The translations under genes and the position numbers were made by a program. From positions 558,001-622,000 of the forward strand of contig JBBPUQ010000003.1 of the NCBI GenBank assembly GCA_038501195.1: DNA of 64,000 nucleotides, given 5' to 3'. Every line of letters begins with the position of its first letter. The stretch's first letter is position 1. Under the pieces are notes generated by a model. It was not told where the DNA came from. It saw only the letters and a list, made by a program, of their open reading frames with translations, and made no database searches. The stretch is from Nemania diffusa (lineage: Eukaryota > Ascomycota > Sordariomycetes > Xylariales > Xylariaceae). Below are positions 11,917-25,544 of this stretch, one piece after another.

Positions 11917-13739
11917 ATGGCCGAACCACCCTCCTCACCTCCGAGCGAGCACGCCACCGCGGAAGAGTCGCTTTCTTGGTACAAGAGACAATATGAGCAA
12001 CTGTGCGACGAGCTTTCTGAGTTTCGGGAATCCAGTCATGAGCTGGAAGCCGAACTCGAGAAGGATTTAGATGCTGCCGACAAGCGGCAACGTGAATTGG
12101 CGCAGAAGGTTGAAACTGTGCAGTTTGAAGCTGATGAGTGGAAGGTATGTTTATTGATCAAAACACCTCTACAATAGTGCCGATTGCCATAACCTAACAA
12201 ATCACCCAGGAAAAATGCAAAAAGGCAAAGGCCGAGTCGAACGCGGCTCAGAATACCTTGGAGAAGGAGATTACTACTCTCCGAGATACCAACCGGAGCC
12301 TACAGCTGAAGCTGCGGGATATCGAAGTCGCCAACGATGATTTTGAGCGCCAGGCTAGGAATACAACCTCGTCTCTCGAAGACATGGAATCTAAGTACAA
12401 TGTGGCAATTGAAAGGACCGTCATGATGGAAGAAGAGATCAAGATAGGAGAGCAAGAGCGAGAATCGCTGCGCATCGAGGCCCAAAGATTACGGGAGGAA
12501 CTTTCAGACCTCAAGATCGAAGCCGAAATCATGCAAGACAAGATCAAAAAGGCCGAAACCCGCCATCTGTCCGCCATCTCTACTGACATCTCCATCCCTG
12601 ACTCGGACATGTACGAAGACTCTCCACGGTCCACGGCAAGCTCGCCTATGATTAGCACACCTCCCGGCGAGCTTTCTCTCCTACCTGTCGGCAAACTTCC
12701 GCTAGCAGTGAATGAGCCGCCCTCACCTCCTATGTCTGATGCTTCCGCACCTCTACCTAGACCGTCTTCGAGACTAAAGACGCCAGCAGCCTCTTCGCAA
12801 AAGAGGTCCCGCATTCCTTCTACGGACCGTAGCACTACACCAAAGCCCAGGAGCCTTGCGCCAGCGACCCTCCGCCCATCTGGTAGGCGTTCTGTTACTG
12901 CCGCACGCACACCTGCACCAACTCGCACAACTGCACCTCGCGCCGCTTCGCACAAGGTGCCCCCTTCCACATCTCTTACGCATATCCGCTCTCTCACTGC
13001 CCAAATGCAGCGTCTCGAGGCGCGCGTTCAGTCTGCTAGATCAAAACTGCCCGCCCCTATCCACACACCACCTCGCGCTTCGCCTAGATCGTCCGTCCAG
13101 GGTGTCCCGCAAATGCCTTCGACTGTTACTATGCGATCACGCAAGCGCACTCTGGGTTCTATTGCCTCGTCCGTAGCAGAAGAGACTCCGACGCAGTCTT
13201 CAGCCATGGGGACGGGCAAACATGTCAGCCGCCCTAGTACGTCGGGAGTGTCGCGGCTCTCTTTTGGCCCTTTGCCTAACCGGTCGAATAACTATGATCC
13301 TGAGGGCTCGGCTATGGGTATATCGCGTCCGAGCAGTCGTGCTAGTGTATCGGGCTATGCTAGGCCGGAAAGACCACCGAGTCGTAGCGAAATTGCGCGT
13401 CCCTTATCCCGGACTAGTTTTTCTGGCGCTAGAACACCGATGGGTCTCCGTCCAAGAAGCTCTATGAGTGGCAGCTTGCACGCACACTCTCAAAGCATAA
13501 GTCATATCGAATTTGATGAGATGGACGAGCGCACACCTAGTCGTCGAGGGACCTTTAGTAAATTGGATGTAGATGGAATTGCTAGCGGCATTCCAGTTCC
13601 TAGTGGGATCCCAGTGCCGCGACGGCAAAGTGGTGGACCTGGCTCATCTGTCCGGAGAGTAAGCGGCGGACCCAACGGCGGCGGACCTAGCGAAGGTGGT
13701 AGGCCTAGGAAGCTGAGCGACTTGGGAGAGACGTATTGA
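11917..13739 (+). CDS. NudE/Ro11-type nuclear distribution protein
   Basis: Exons 11917-12144 and 12210-13739 give 585 aa. The 65-nt phase-0 intron has GTATGT, CTAAC and CAG. Residues about 15-195 are a long heptad-rich coiled coil starting with [12 protein letters not shown], typical of NUDEL/NudE, which dimerises and binds dynein and the Lis1/NudF protein. The rest is a disordered Ser/Pro/Arg-rich tail with a short coiled segment at about 332-359 ([20 protein letters not shown]) and repeated RPxSRxSxSG-like phrases. Three S-x-I-P motifs (SRIP 276-279, SGIP 535-538 and 541-544) sit in basic, Ser-rich context, as in proteins recruited to microtubule plus ends by EB1. The family moves nuclei along microtubules in hyphae. 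The assignment is strong for the coiled-coil half; tail functions are inferred. Confidence 0.88.
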
Positions 13740-16700
13740 TCTCTCTCTGCTCTTTTTACGACTCTCTTCTCGATAATACAGGTCTCATCATCTACATCGG
13801 TTGCCCATTCAAAAAAGGCGTTTCTCCTTGCATTTGGGAAAGGCGCCAGATTTAGACTGGTGGGGCGCTGACGGCGTTACGAGGTTACGAACGGCTAGCA
13901 TATATCACGCGGACTGCGCAACAACCTGCGTTTTTTTCCGTCGCGAACACGGTGGGCTCATTGGTGTTGCGGCGGATCATCTTTAAAGGTTGACACGAAT
14001 TTGGTTTTTTTTTTGTCACGAGGCATAATACCCACGGCGATTCCTTTCGGAAGCAAAACAACACTACTGGTGCTGTTAACGGGGGATCATTCGTCAATAG
14101 TGGATGGAAGACGTACTTCCCTCCTGGTTGACGATTGTAGATTGGCTTGGCCCTACATCTGGCCTTGGATTGTACATAATAGCTTCCTGTCATATTGTAG
14201 GGGGGAGTTGAAGGGAAGGGGAAGGGGAAGCGTAAGAGTGAGGACGACGAAGGAACGAGCCTACCATCGGACGTCCCAAGCGCCTAGTAATACCGGCCGA
14301 AACGGCAGATAGTCTCTTTTGTACCGACGAGAATGCAAATACCACTTGTCATTGTCCATTCATCTGTGTTGTTTTCGAGTCTTGTGAAGCTGTAGTGTCA
14401 TTTAGTGCCTGAATGACTCGTCTTATTTTGGCCCTTGCTTACTTCCGTATACATCGAAGTCGATATTTCGTAGGGTTCTCTGCGTTGACTGATGACCACC
14501 GGATTACCTAGATGGACGGATAGGTATGTGCCTCCTTCGGAGTCGTTTTATATATAGAGCACGCAGACTAATTTTAGAATGTGGGAGTTTGGCTAAGTGT
14601 ATGCCATTACCCTAGGATGGCTCAGGTACTTAATTGACATAGTAGGCTACTCAGTATTTATTGTAGAATATCACCTGTTGTGAACAAACCGAATGCGCAC
14701 CGGATGTTCAACGGTCGGATAATACTGGTATAACCACACTACATGCCAACACCTGTTAAGGCTTTTATTATCGATAGGCAATTTTAGGCTAGCGATTGGG
14801 CGCCATATTTAGGAACGCTCATCAGGTACACTTAGAGGGGACTGTGTGAGCTGAGAGGAGCTGGAAGACCACCCGTAGTACCTGTCGGTATGTCACACGA
14901 GGAGCGGTTCTGTGGCTTCTTTGAATTGGCTATATCTGTTTTTTAAGGTCCGGACCGGAGTTTGTACAGCAGTCCGGACAATGATTGAGAGAAATACTTA
15001 GACTACCTAGGCTCAAGGATAATTATTGTGGATTTTCTGGTGCGACGTGACGGACTGTCCTTCACTTCACATGCTGTCTGCTAGCTGTCCGTACGATGAC
15101 CTCACCTATACACATAATTGCCGGGCACGCGCTCAGCGAACACATTACGGGGGCTGAAATATGTACGCCTTACTTTGTTGCGGCAAGATCGATCGGGGCG
15201 TAGATACATAGATATTAGATTTGGTTACTTGGGCCCAAGTGTGTGGTAAATCTGGGGAAAAATCGTACGATGCCAAGGGTTGATGTTCGTCATTGCGGCA
15301 GCAGCCGCCATTAAAGAACCACTCAGAAGCATCGCTTGTAACCCTACTATATATACGTGTATACCTACCTCTCAGCCTTTATTATCTGGGTCGGGAGTGA
15401 GCATTATTTCTTTCCCCTCCAATCTATTTCCTATATTTGTCGCTCAAGGGCTGAAGCGCAAGCGTCACAGACGTCCGTCGGGGTTACTAGATGTTTAAAA
15501 GACCCGACCCGACGAACACGCTGATTAGCTGAGATGGGATTGAGGTGATCCAATCGGGCCTCGGCCTCGGAGTCCGAATCTACGATTTGTCGGCATCTAT
15601 TCTTATCTCCTACGGGACTGAAGCATCGGGGCAACATGGCCTGCTGGTCCGGACGAAGAAATAAAACACCCGAACGATGCATCTTGAATACCTAGTAGGC
15701 ATAGGGCCTCTGCGACGAGCATTGCGGCATTTATTCTTGTTAGTAAGCCCGAAGAGATTCGGGTCATTCTTACAGGGCGGTGGGCTCGTATTTGTGAACT
15801 GTAGTTCTTCGCGGTGCACTACGGCCCTATTACCTAGTATATGGATTTCGAAAGACCTTGATATATACCTACTGCACTAGGTGGCATCTTCATGGCGTTT
15901 TCATGATTTGATCACGCAGGTGCGCTGTCCTGGACACAGAATCCGGGCCTGTCGGACATTCGGTTGGGGGACATGCGCCAGAGGGCTCGGACAACCTCGC
16001 ACCGGTCCAGGCTGCATGGGTAGTCAACCAGCCTACTGTAAGGCCTATCTATCTAAGGAGCAAAAGGAATAAGTAGACACACCAGAGAATATCCCTATTC
16101 GGATGGCACCATCCAATCTTTTTTTTATAGCGCCTTGGTTTGTTCCCTTAGGACAACATCAGAAAATTGATGACCACAGGCGCAAAAAATGAACCATTAA
16201 ATTGACTCGTCGGCAAGAAAGTACACTATACTTGCAGGTAGGCTAGACAAGACAGTATTGAATCGAACCCAATTAAATCGAACTGAGATGGCGCTGAGAT
16301 GGGCCCCAACAATTGAGTTTCATCTTGCCTGGGTGCACTAAAAACATTTACATAACGTACGCAACAGATCCCACCTGGTTTCCCGCGGGGCCCGGCACCA
16401 CACCCCGGTTATTCGGTTATTCGCCATGCCTTATCCCTGCTGTCTGCACTCGGTCTGCACTCGGTTGAAGATCCATTGCGCTTATCAAACCTGTATCGCA
16501 TCGATCGCGCGAGGTTGCTGCACGCACTTACTTATCTATGAGAGGTGTCTACCTACCATCTCACTTATCGCGATTCTAGAAATTGGTAGAAGAAAATCGC
16601 CGGAATCCGAGGCGCGTGGATTGGGGGATTCCCATACCTACCACACAGTAAGCAACTAGGGCCGAAAACGTCTAAACTAGGCGGATGGGCATACCTGTAA

Positions 16701-18528
16701 TCTACGTATAGTATCTTATAATTAGTTGATCGTAGCTGCGGACTTTTCCTATTTTAGCATTGACATTGAAATTAGACGATACAAGTAAATCATCCGAGTG
16801 CTGTCTACCGCAGACATTTGTTTGTTTGTTTCCTAACCTGTGAAGATGCAACGGACGTGTGTTTGATGTTTACAGTACAACGCCAACGAATATGCGAAGT
16901 CCATATCCCTATGCTCGTTGAATCATCAATAATTGATCTGTCGTAGACATCTCCAATATACTACCTACCTACATCCCAACAGAGAACCTCTCCTATATTT
17001 CCTGGATGTACGTTGTGTCCTATACGAGGGAGCTGTTTACTATGTAGTAGGGTGTGATGAAGAGAATGTAATAGGGTTCCTTCTTTCTTCAGCATGCTTT
17101 CTACAGTTTGTACCTACATAAATAAAGAAACGCAGTACCAATGAGGGTACAGATATTAAATGAAGATAGATTGGAATGCGGCTTGACGTAGGTATTGAGT
17201 CCCTTGATCTGGTTGGGGTTGGTAAGTTTGTACTCGGGTCCCTCTAATTGCCTAATTAGGTAAGGGAGTTTAGAGATTCGCCATCACATTGCAGATCTAG
17301 GTACTTTGTCGGGGTGCTAAGTCCGTTGTCAGAATCGTCTGCAGTTTTGTACAGATACCCTCAAAAGTTTGCCCGACACGTGGTAACCTTTTAACACTGA
17401 ACGACGGATGACAACTAATTAGTCTTATTCTGTTAACTTAGATAAATATGTAATGACGAGGGCAGGAGACAGGCCGGGGAAAGGCATATTGTCGGTAATT
17501 AAAAAACGAACGTGTTGTCTCGACAGGAAGCCATCGATGGACGTTTGCTGAGGTGGTGGGTAGAATAAGTACCTGCCTGGAGGTCCCCCAACATGAAATC
17601 CTGCTATGGCACTGCTATGCTGTGCGCTACGTACCTACCTCTGTTTTACGTGAAGTTCCAGTGGCCTTCATTACCTAGTCGAAGCTGTACTAGGGTGGAG
17701 TGTAAGGTACCGTGTACAGCAGGTATCCACCCATATTTCAGACAGAGATAGTAGCTCACCGTGAGCGCCCGAGATGCTAGTGGCTCGTCGGCCATTTTTT
17801 ATTATTATTATTACCATCCCGTCCTTCATCTGGCCTGAGCCTCCTTTTCTCCTCAACACCTCTCCATTCTACCCTCACGATATACTCTGCTACGGCTATT
17901 GCCCGTGCTTCTTCTTTTTCAAGAGAGCAATTGTAATTTCCATTCCACCTATAGCACAGACTCCGTGCGCTCTGCAGCCATCTCTTCGTACTGCACGACT
18001 AGGACCATACTTAAACTAGATACCCGGGAGGATAGATCTAACTGGTACTTGTGTAAGTTGCTGCTTGTCCCAGTTCCCCGGCCGACTAGGTCAACACAGA
18101 CTTGGCTCCGACCCAGGTCGAGAAATAGACTAAACGCTTTTGATGCTCGACGCTGACATCTGTATTCCTTCGGGGATTGTAGACATTTTCGTTTCTATTC
18201 GGCTCTGTGCTTGTTTCTAGCCGTTAGTGATTAGGATTATTGGGTGGTCTGCCGGGAACCCACCTCACGCCATCATCTGCTGAACCCAGTCCACGACACA
18301 GTCAGCAACAGCTGCGTCTACCGACTAGCGACATAACCATCCTACCGAGCGAATCCTTCCTGCAGAGACATCACCATTGCTTGTCTCTCTGGCTTTGTAG
18401 GAGCTCGAGCTGGGCGTCCCCCGTACTTAGACGATCCTTTGACCGTCCTTTTCCGCATAATCAAACCAACCTCGTCTCCCCCCACCACTAACGGTCAACC
18501 ATCCTTCTCCAAACCTCCCACCGACATT
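13740..18528. other. 4.8 kb intergenic region with the ACC promoter at its right end
   Basis: No gene is recognised. Overlapping short frames at 15280-16072 lack motifs. An 11-bp tandem duplication (TCTGCACTCGG) lies near 16442 and an 8-bp one (CGGTTATT) near 16407. From about 17800 the + strand turns pyrimidine-rich and probably holds the promoter and long leader of the acetyl-CoA carboxylase gene. A GTAAGT at about 18054 could be a leader intron donor. The last 192 nt before the ACC ATG form a stop-free in-frame stretch (see findings). Confidence 0.5.
16442..16463. repeat. 11-bp tandem duplication
   Basis: TCTGCACTCGG occurs twice back to back. It looks like replication slippage and has no evident function. 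Confidence 0.6.
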
Positions 18529-21500
18529 ATGCCTTCCCAATTAAACGGCCATGGCTCTGCCAACGGCAACCGAACTGTTCCTGTCTCGAATGGCAAAGCG
18601 AGCTGGGCTGAGAAACACAAGATCGCGGACCACTTCATTGGCGGTAATCGACTTGAAAATGCAGCTCCATCCAAAGTCAAAGACTTCGTGGCTACCCACG
18701 ACGGACACACCGTCATTACAAATGTAAGGGGTTGTTCAATGGAGGGGCAAGGGCCTGATTTGAAGACGTACTAACGACCTACCTTAACTAGTTGCTGATT
18801 GCCAACAACGGTATTGCCGCCGTCAAGGAAATCCGCTCGATCCGGAAATGGGCCTACGAGACGTTCGGCGACGAAAGAGCCATCCAATTCACCGTTATGG
18901 CTACACCCGAAGATCTAGCAGCCAACGCAGACTACATCAGAATGGCAGATCATTACGTTGAAGTTCCCGGTGGTACAAACAATCACAATTACGCCAACGT
19001 AGAACTGATTGTCGACGTCGCCGAACGAATGAACGTACACGCTGTTTGGGCAGGCTGGTGAGTTGCAATGCGACTAGGCGATGCGATCGTGATGATGGTT
19101 AAAACTGACAATTATATAGGGGACATGCTTCAGAAAACCCTAAACTACCCGAATCACTAGCTGCGTCGCCCAAGAAGATTGTCTTCATCGGACCTCCAGG
19201 CTCAGCCATGCGCTCCCTGGGTGACAAAATTTCCTCAACTATCGTCGCACAGCACGCTAAAGTCCCTTGTATCCCTTGGTCGGGAACGGGCGTGGATCAA
19301 GTTGTGGTAGATAACAAGGGGCTTGTCACAGTCGCCGACGACGTTTATCTCAAAGGATGCGTCAACTCCTGGGAAGAGGGTCTGCAAAAGGCCCATGAGA
19401 TTGGCTTTCCCGTCATGATCAAGGCCTCCGAAGGTGGTGGTGGCAAGGGTATCCGCAAAGCGATGTCTGAAGAAGGTTTCGAGCTATTATACAAGGCCGC
19501 AGCGAACGAGATTCCCGGTTCCCCTATTTTCATAATGAAGTTGGCTGGAAACGCGCGGCATTTAGAGGTGCAATTGCTTGCCGATCAGTACGGAAACAAT
19601 ATCTCTCTATTTGGCAGAGATTGCTCCGTTCAAAGACGGCATCAAAAAATTATCGAGGAAGCTCCCGTGACAATCGCCAAGCCGCCAACATTCAAGGGGA
19701 TGGAAGAGGCTGCGGTGCGACTTGGTCGCCTTGTTGGTTACGTCTCTGCTGGCACAGTCGAATACCTATACTCGCATGAAGATGACCAGTTCTACTTCCT
19801 AGAGTTGAACCCTCGTCTCCAGGTTGAGCATCCTACAACTGAAATGGTTAGCGGCGTCAACCTGCCTGTTGCCCAGCTACAGGTTGCCATGGGTATCCCT
19901 CTTCACCGTATCAGCGATATTCGGTTGCTTTATGGTGTTGATCCCAAGACCTCTACTGAGATTGATTTCGAGTTTAAGAACCCCCAGAGCGAAAAGACTC
20001 AGCGCCGGCCACAACCCCGTGGACACTGCACAGCTTGCCGTATTACATCGGAAGATCCTGGCGAGGGTTTCAAGCCATCTAACGGTGTTATGCACGACCT
20101 CAATTTCAGGAGTAGTGCCAATGTGTGGGGTTACTTCTCCGTCAGTACATCTTCCAGTATTCACAGTTTCTCCGACAGCCAATTTGGTCATATTTTCGCA
20201 TATGGAGAGAGCCGAGCCACTTCACGGAAAAATATGGTCGTAGCGCTCAAAGAATTGAGCATTCGTGGTGACTTCAGGACAACCGTCGAGTATCTTATTA
20301 AGCTGCTTGAGACTGAAGCGTTTGAAGACAACACAATTACCACCGGTTGGTTAGATGAACTTATCTCCAACAGACTGACTGCTGAGCGGCCTGATCCTAT
20401 CCTGGCTATCGTTTGCGGTGCAACTACAAAAGCTCACATCGCCTGCGAAGCAACTATCAGCGAGTATCGGGCTGGTTTGGAAAGGGGTCAAGTTCCTTCT
20501 AAAGACATCCTCAAGACGGTGTTCCCTATTGATTTCATTTATGAGGGTCATCGTTACAAGTTTACTGCCACCCGCGCAGCTCTTGACAGCTACCATCTTT
20601 TCATCAACGGGTCGAAATGTCAAGTTGGTGTTCGACCCCTGAGTGACGGCGGTCTGCTCATTCTGATCAACGGCCGGAGTCACAGTGTCTACTGGAAGGA
20701 AGAAGTGGGTGCCACGCGTGTCTCAGTTGACAGCAAGACCTGTCTTCTCGAGCAAGAAAACGACCCAACTCAACTGCGTACCCCCAGTCCTGGTAAGCTA
20801 GTGAAGTACACTGTTGAGAATGGCGAGCATGTCAAGGCCGGCCAGACCTTTGCTGAAGTTGAAGTCATGAAGATGTTTATGCCTTTGATTACCCAAGAGG
20901 ACGGCATTGTTCAATTGATTAAGCAGCCTGGAGTCACCATTGAAGCTGGTGATATCCTTGGTATCCTCGCTTTGGATGACCCTACACGTGTCAAGCAGGC
21001 TCAGCCATTTGTTGGTCAGCTTCCAGAGCTTGGCTCGCCTCAAGTGGGTGGTAACAAGCCCGCCCAGAGATTCCATAGGCTGTTTGCCATTCTACAGAAT
21101 ATTCTGATGGGCTTCGACAACTCGGTTATCATGCAACAGACCCTAAAGGAGATGATTGAGGTGCTCCGGGACCCCGAGCTTCCTTATGGTGAGTGGGCCG
21201 CGCATCACTCTGCGCTTCACTCTAGAATGCCACAAAAGCTCGATGCTACATTTACGCAAGTAATTGAGCGGGCCAAGGCTCGAGGAACCGAATTTCCAGC
21301 CAAGACACTCGCTAGAACTTTCACCAAGTTCATTAGTGATAACTTGTCATCGGCCGAGGCCGATACCTTGCGAGTTACTCTAGAGCCCCTGTTGGATGTT
21401 CTTGTCAACTACGCCGATGGACAGAAGGTCCGAGAGCTCAACGCTATCTCCTCTCTGTTGACTGTCTATACAAATGTCGAGTCTCTCTTCGCCCATCGTC

Positions 21501-24500
21501 GTACACAAGATGAAGACGTTATTCTCAAGCTCCGTGAAGAGAATAAGGAGGATTACTTCAAGGTTATTCAGATCGTTCTGTCCCATAGTCGTGTGGGTTC
21601 TAAGAATCACTTGGTCTTGGCTCTCCTCGATGAGTATCGTCCTAACAAACCAAATGTCGGGAATGTTGCCAAGCATCTCAAACCCGTCCTGCGAAAGATG
21701 GCTGAGCTTGACTCTCGATCAACTGCCAAGGTTTCGCTTAAGGCACGAGAAATCCTGATCCAATGTGCGCTTCCGTCACTAGAAGAGCGAACAGCCCAAA
21801 TGGAGCACATTTTACGCTCCTCGGTAGTCGAAAATAAATATGGCGAGACTGGCTGGGACCACCGACAGCCAAATCTGGACGTCATTAAGGAAGTAGTGGA
21901 CTCGAAATACACCGTTTTCGATGTATTATCCTCTTTCTTTGCTCACGACGACCCATGGGTTTCGGCGGCCGCGCTAGAAGTTTATGTTCGTCGGGCTTAC
22001 CGTGCTTACAACGTTACTCAAGTTGAGTATCATGCGGATGAGACCGACACAAACCCGGCATATCTCTCATGGGACTTCGCATTCCGGAAGACTGGAAAGA
22101 ACGAATTCGATATTGTTCCCCCGTCGACAAATCCTTCCACCCCTGGCACTCCTCAGGAATTTTCATTGAACCGCATCAGTTCAGTTAGTGACATAACATA
22201 TTTCAACCATTTCCCTGACACAGAACCTGTACGGAAGGGTGTAATTGTACCCTGCAAATATTTAGAAGATGCTGAAGAGTGCCTACAAAAGGCCTTGGAC
22301 ACGCTGCCTACCCGGAAAGCTCGCACTCCCAGCGCTATTCCTGATCTCAGTGGGAGGCGCAGGCCTATCAAGCCTGAAGATGGTGAGCTCTCTAACGTCA
22401 TCAATATTGCGGTGCGAGACGCCGAGTCCGTAGACGATCAAGATATCCTCCCAAAAATGCGTAACATGGTTGAAGGACTACGGCCAGAGCTGTACGCACG
22501 TCGTATTCGTCGTGTCACCTTCGTATGTGGTCGAAACGATGGCTCGTATCCCCGCTACTACACTTTCCGCGGGCCGGAATACCTGGAAGACAACAGCATC
22601 CGTCACGTCGAGCCCTCTCTAGCTTTCCAGCTTGAGCTGCAGCGCCTCGCCAAATTCAAGATCACCCCAGTCTTCACAGAGAACAAGAACATCCATGTTT
22701 ACGAAGCTGTCGGAAAAGGTGTCGAAACTGACAAGCGCTACTTCACCCGCGCACTTATCCGACCTGGACGCCTACGAGATGATATCCCAACCGCTGAATA
22801 TCTTGTCTCTGAAACAGACCGATCCATCAACGATATTTTTGATGCCCTAGAGATCATTGGCAACAACAATTCTGATCTTAATCACATGTTCTTGAACTTC
22901 TCTCCGGTCTTCCAACTAAAACCTGAGGAAGTCGAACACTCTCTGCAGGGCTTCCTAGATCGATTTGGACCTCGTGCCTGGCGCCTCCGCGTTTCTCATG
23001 TTGAGATCCGTATTATCTGCACAGATCCTAACTCAGGCTTACCGCTTCCTCTACGTGTCCTGATTAGCAACACGTCAGGATATGTCATCCAGGTCGAGAT
23101 ATACGCCGAGCGCAAATCTGAGAAGGGTGAAATGATTTTCCACTCAATTGGTGGCACCACCAAGATCGGCTCGATGCATCTCATGCCTGTTTCCAGCCCT
23201 TACCCTACGAAGAACTGGCTCCAGCCTAAGCGATACAAGGCACATCTGATGGGCACCCAGTATGTGTATGATTTCCCAGAACTCTTCCGACAAGCTGTCG
23301 AGAACAGCTGGGTAGAAATTGTGAAGAAGCAACCTGCTTTTGCCGAGAAGAAACCCCCACATGGTGAATGCATCGACTACAGCGAGCTAGTTCTCGACGA
23401 CCACGACAAACTCGCTGAGGTTTCGCGCGAACCTGGTACCAACACATGTGGTATGGTGGGTTGGATCATCAATGCCCGTACGCCAGAGTATCCCAAGGGT
23501 CGTAAGTTTATCGTGGTCGCCAATGATATCACGTACAAGATTGGTTCCTTCGGGCCTAAAGAGGATCACTTCTTCAACAAGTGTACCGAATTGGCTCGCA
23601 GCTTGGGTATCCCTCGCATCTACCTCTCTGCCAACTCAGGTGCTCGCTTGGGCTTAGCTGATGAGCTGATTCCTCACTTCAAGGTTGCGTGGAATGATCC
23701 TAACAAACAGGAATCCGGCTTCAAATACTTGTATCTTGATGAACCTACGAAGAAGAGATTCGAAGAGGGCGCGGCACGCGATGTAATTACGGAGACAATA
23801 AGTGAAGACGGCGAAAAGCGACATAAAATTGTCGCAATCGTGGGTGCTGAGGATGGCTTGGGTGTTGAATGCCTCAGAGGCTCTGGTTTGATTGCAGGTG
23901 CCACAAGCCGAGCCTACAACGATATCTTCACGATCACTCTGATTACCTGCCGATCGATTGGTGAGTCCTCCACGACACCCTCATGCAAGTATCTAGCTAA
24001 CGACTATAGGTATCGGTGCGTACCTCGTGCGTCTCGGCCAACGTGCCATCCAGATTGAAGGCCAGCCGATCATTTTGACTGGCTCTGGTGCTCTAAACAA
24101 TCTGCTGGGTCGCGAGGTCTACACTTCTAACTTACAACTGGGTGGCACTCAAATCATGTACCGCAACGGTGTGTCCCACATGACCGCCAATGACGACTTT
24201 GCTGGTGTGTCCAAGATCGTCCAATGGCTGTCATTTGTCCCTGCCCAGCGCAACCTCCCAGTCCCAATATCTCCCAGCGTTGACACTTGGGATCGTGAGA
24301 TTGTGTATACACCACCCAACAAGCAGCCTTACGACGTGAGATGGCTCATTGGCGGCAAGCAGGATGAAGATGGCTTCCAGCCCGGTCTATTCGACAAGGA
24401 TTCCTTTGTGGAGACTCTCGGAGGCTGGGCTCGTACTGTCGTCGTTGGCCGTGCCCGTCTTGGTGGTATTCCCATGGGTGTCATTGCTGTCGAGACACGA

Positions 24501-25544
24501 TCGGTGGAGAATATTACCCCTGCGGATCCCGCCAACCCCGACTCGGTAGAACAGGTGACCAACGAAGCCGGTGGTGTCTGGTATCCCAACTCGGCCTTCA
24601 AGACAGCTCAGGCCATCAATGACTTCAATCATGGTGAGCAGTTGCCGCTTATGATCCTTGCCAACTGGAGAGGTTTCTCTGGTGGTCAGCGAGATATGTA
24701 CAATGAGGTCTTGAAGTACGGATCGTACATCGTCGATGCTCTCGTCAAATACGCACAGCCCATCTTCGTATACATTCCACCCTTTGGCGAGTTGCGCGGT
24801 GGCTCTTGGGTCGTAGTCGATCCTACGATTAACCCCATCGCAATGGAAATGTACGCCGATGTTGAGTCCCGCGCCGGTGTCCTTGAACCCGAAGGTATCA
24901 TTGGCATCAAGTACAAGAAGGAGAAACAACTGGAGACGATGGCCCGTCTTGACCCGACCTACGCCTCGCTCAAGAAGCAGGCTGCGGACAAGGACTTATC
25001 TAAAGAGGAGCTAGAGACTCTGAAGGCGAGTATGACGGCCCGGGAGAAGCAATTGTTGCCTATCTACGCGCAAATCAGCATCCAATTTGCTGATCTGCAT
25101 GACCGTGCTGGTCGCATGAAGGCCAAGGGCGCAATTCGCGAGGCTATCGAGTGGAAGAACGCCCGCCGCTTCTTCTATTGGCGCGCACGCAGACGACTCA
25201 ACGAGGACTACATCCTCAAGCGCATGAGCGCGGCGACTGGAGACAAGAGCACAGACTTCGGCAGCGCTGCCGCTATCGACACGCGAAAGGCCAATCTGCG
25301 CAAGCTTGCTGCGTGGTCTGGCATCACCAACTTTTCCCACGACGATAGAGAGGTGGTGACCTGGTACGAGGAGAACGCCAAGACCATCTCTAGTAAGGTG
25401 GAGCAGATAAAGGCAGAGGCCGTTTCTCAACAAGTGGCGGATATGCTGAGCAGCGACAAAGCTGCCACCCTCAAGGGTCTGAAGGATCTACTACACACAA
25501 TACCGGTTGGAGAGAGGGAAGAGATCATGAAGTATCTGAAGTAG
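18529..25544 (+). CDS. ACC1: Acetyl-CoA carboxylase (cytosolic, multidomain)
   Basis: Exons 18529-18723, 18792-19057, 19120-23960 and 24010-25544 join in frame to 2278 aa, the usual fungal length. The enzyme makes malonyl-CoA from acetyl-CoA, bicarbonate and ATP, the committed step of fatty-acid synthesis. Order: biotin carboxylase ([16 protein letters not shown] at the start of exon 2; ATP-grasp loop EGGGGK at 258-263), biotinyl domain (VMKM, biotin Lys about 738, matching the position in yeast Acc1), central region, then carboxyltransferase (about 1500-2230; [10 protein letters not shown] and [14 protein letters not shown] elements). RISSVSD around Ser1175 aligns with the yeast Snf1/AMPK inhibitory site (RAVSVSD), so glucose-linked control is likely. 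The MPSQ start was chosen because it gives a normal N-terminus. All introns are 48-68 nt. The gene is intact. Confidence 0.97.

Noticed and set aside
12248..12997. 249-codon minus-strand frame opposite NudE exon 2
   Set aside because: It is antisense to a clear coiled-coil coding exon and its translation has no motif; it arises from codon bias of the sense gene.
15280..16072. Chain of overlapping short frames on both strands
   Set aside because: No shared frame, splice logic or family motif could connect them into a gene.
16250..16300. tRNA-like B box (GGTTCGATTC on the minus strand)
   Set aside because: The T-stem does not pair beyond the closing G-C and no A box, anticodon arm or acceptor stem can be formed.
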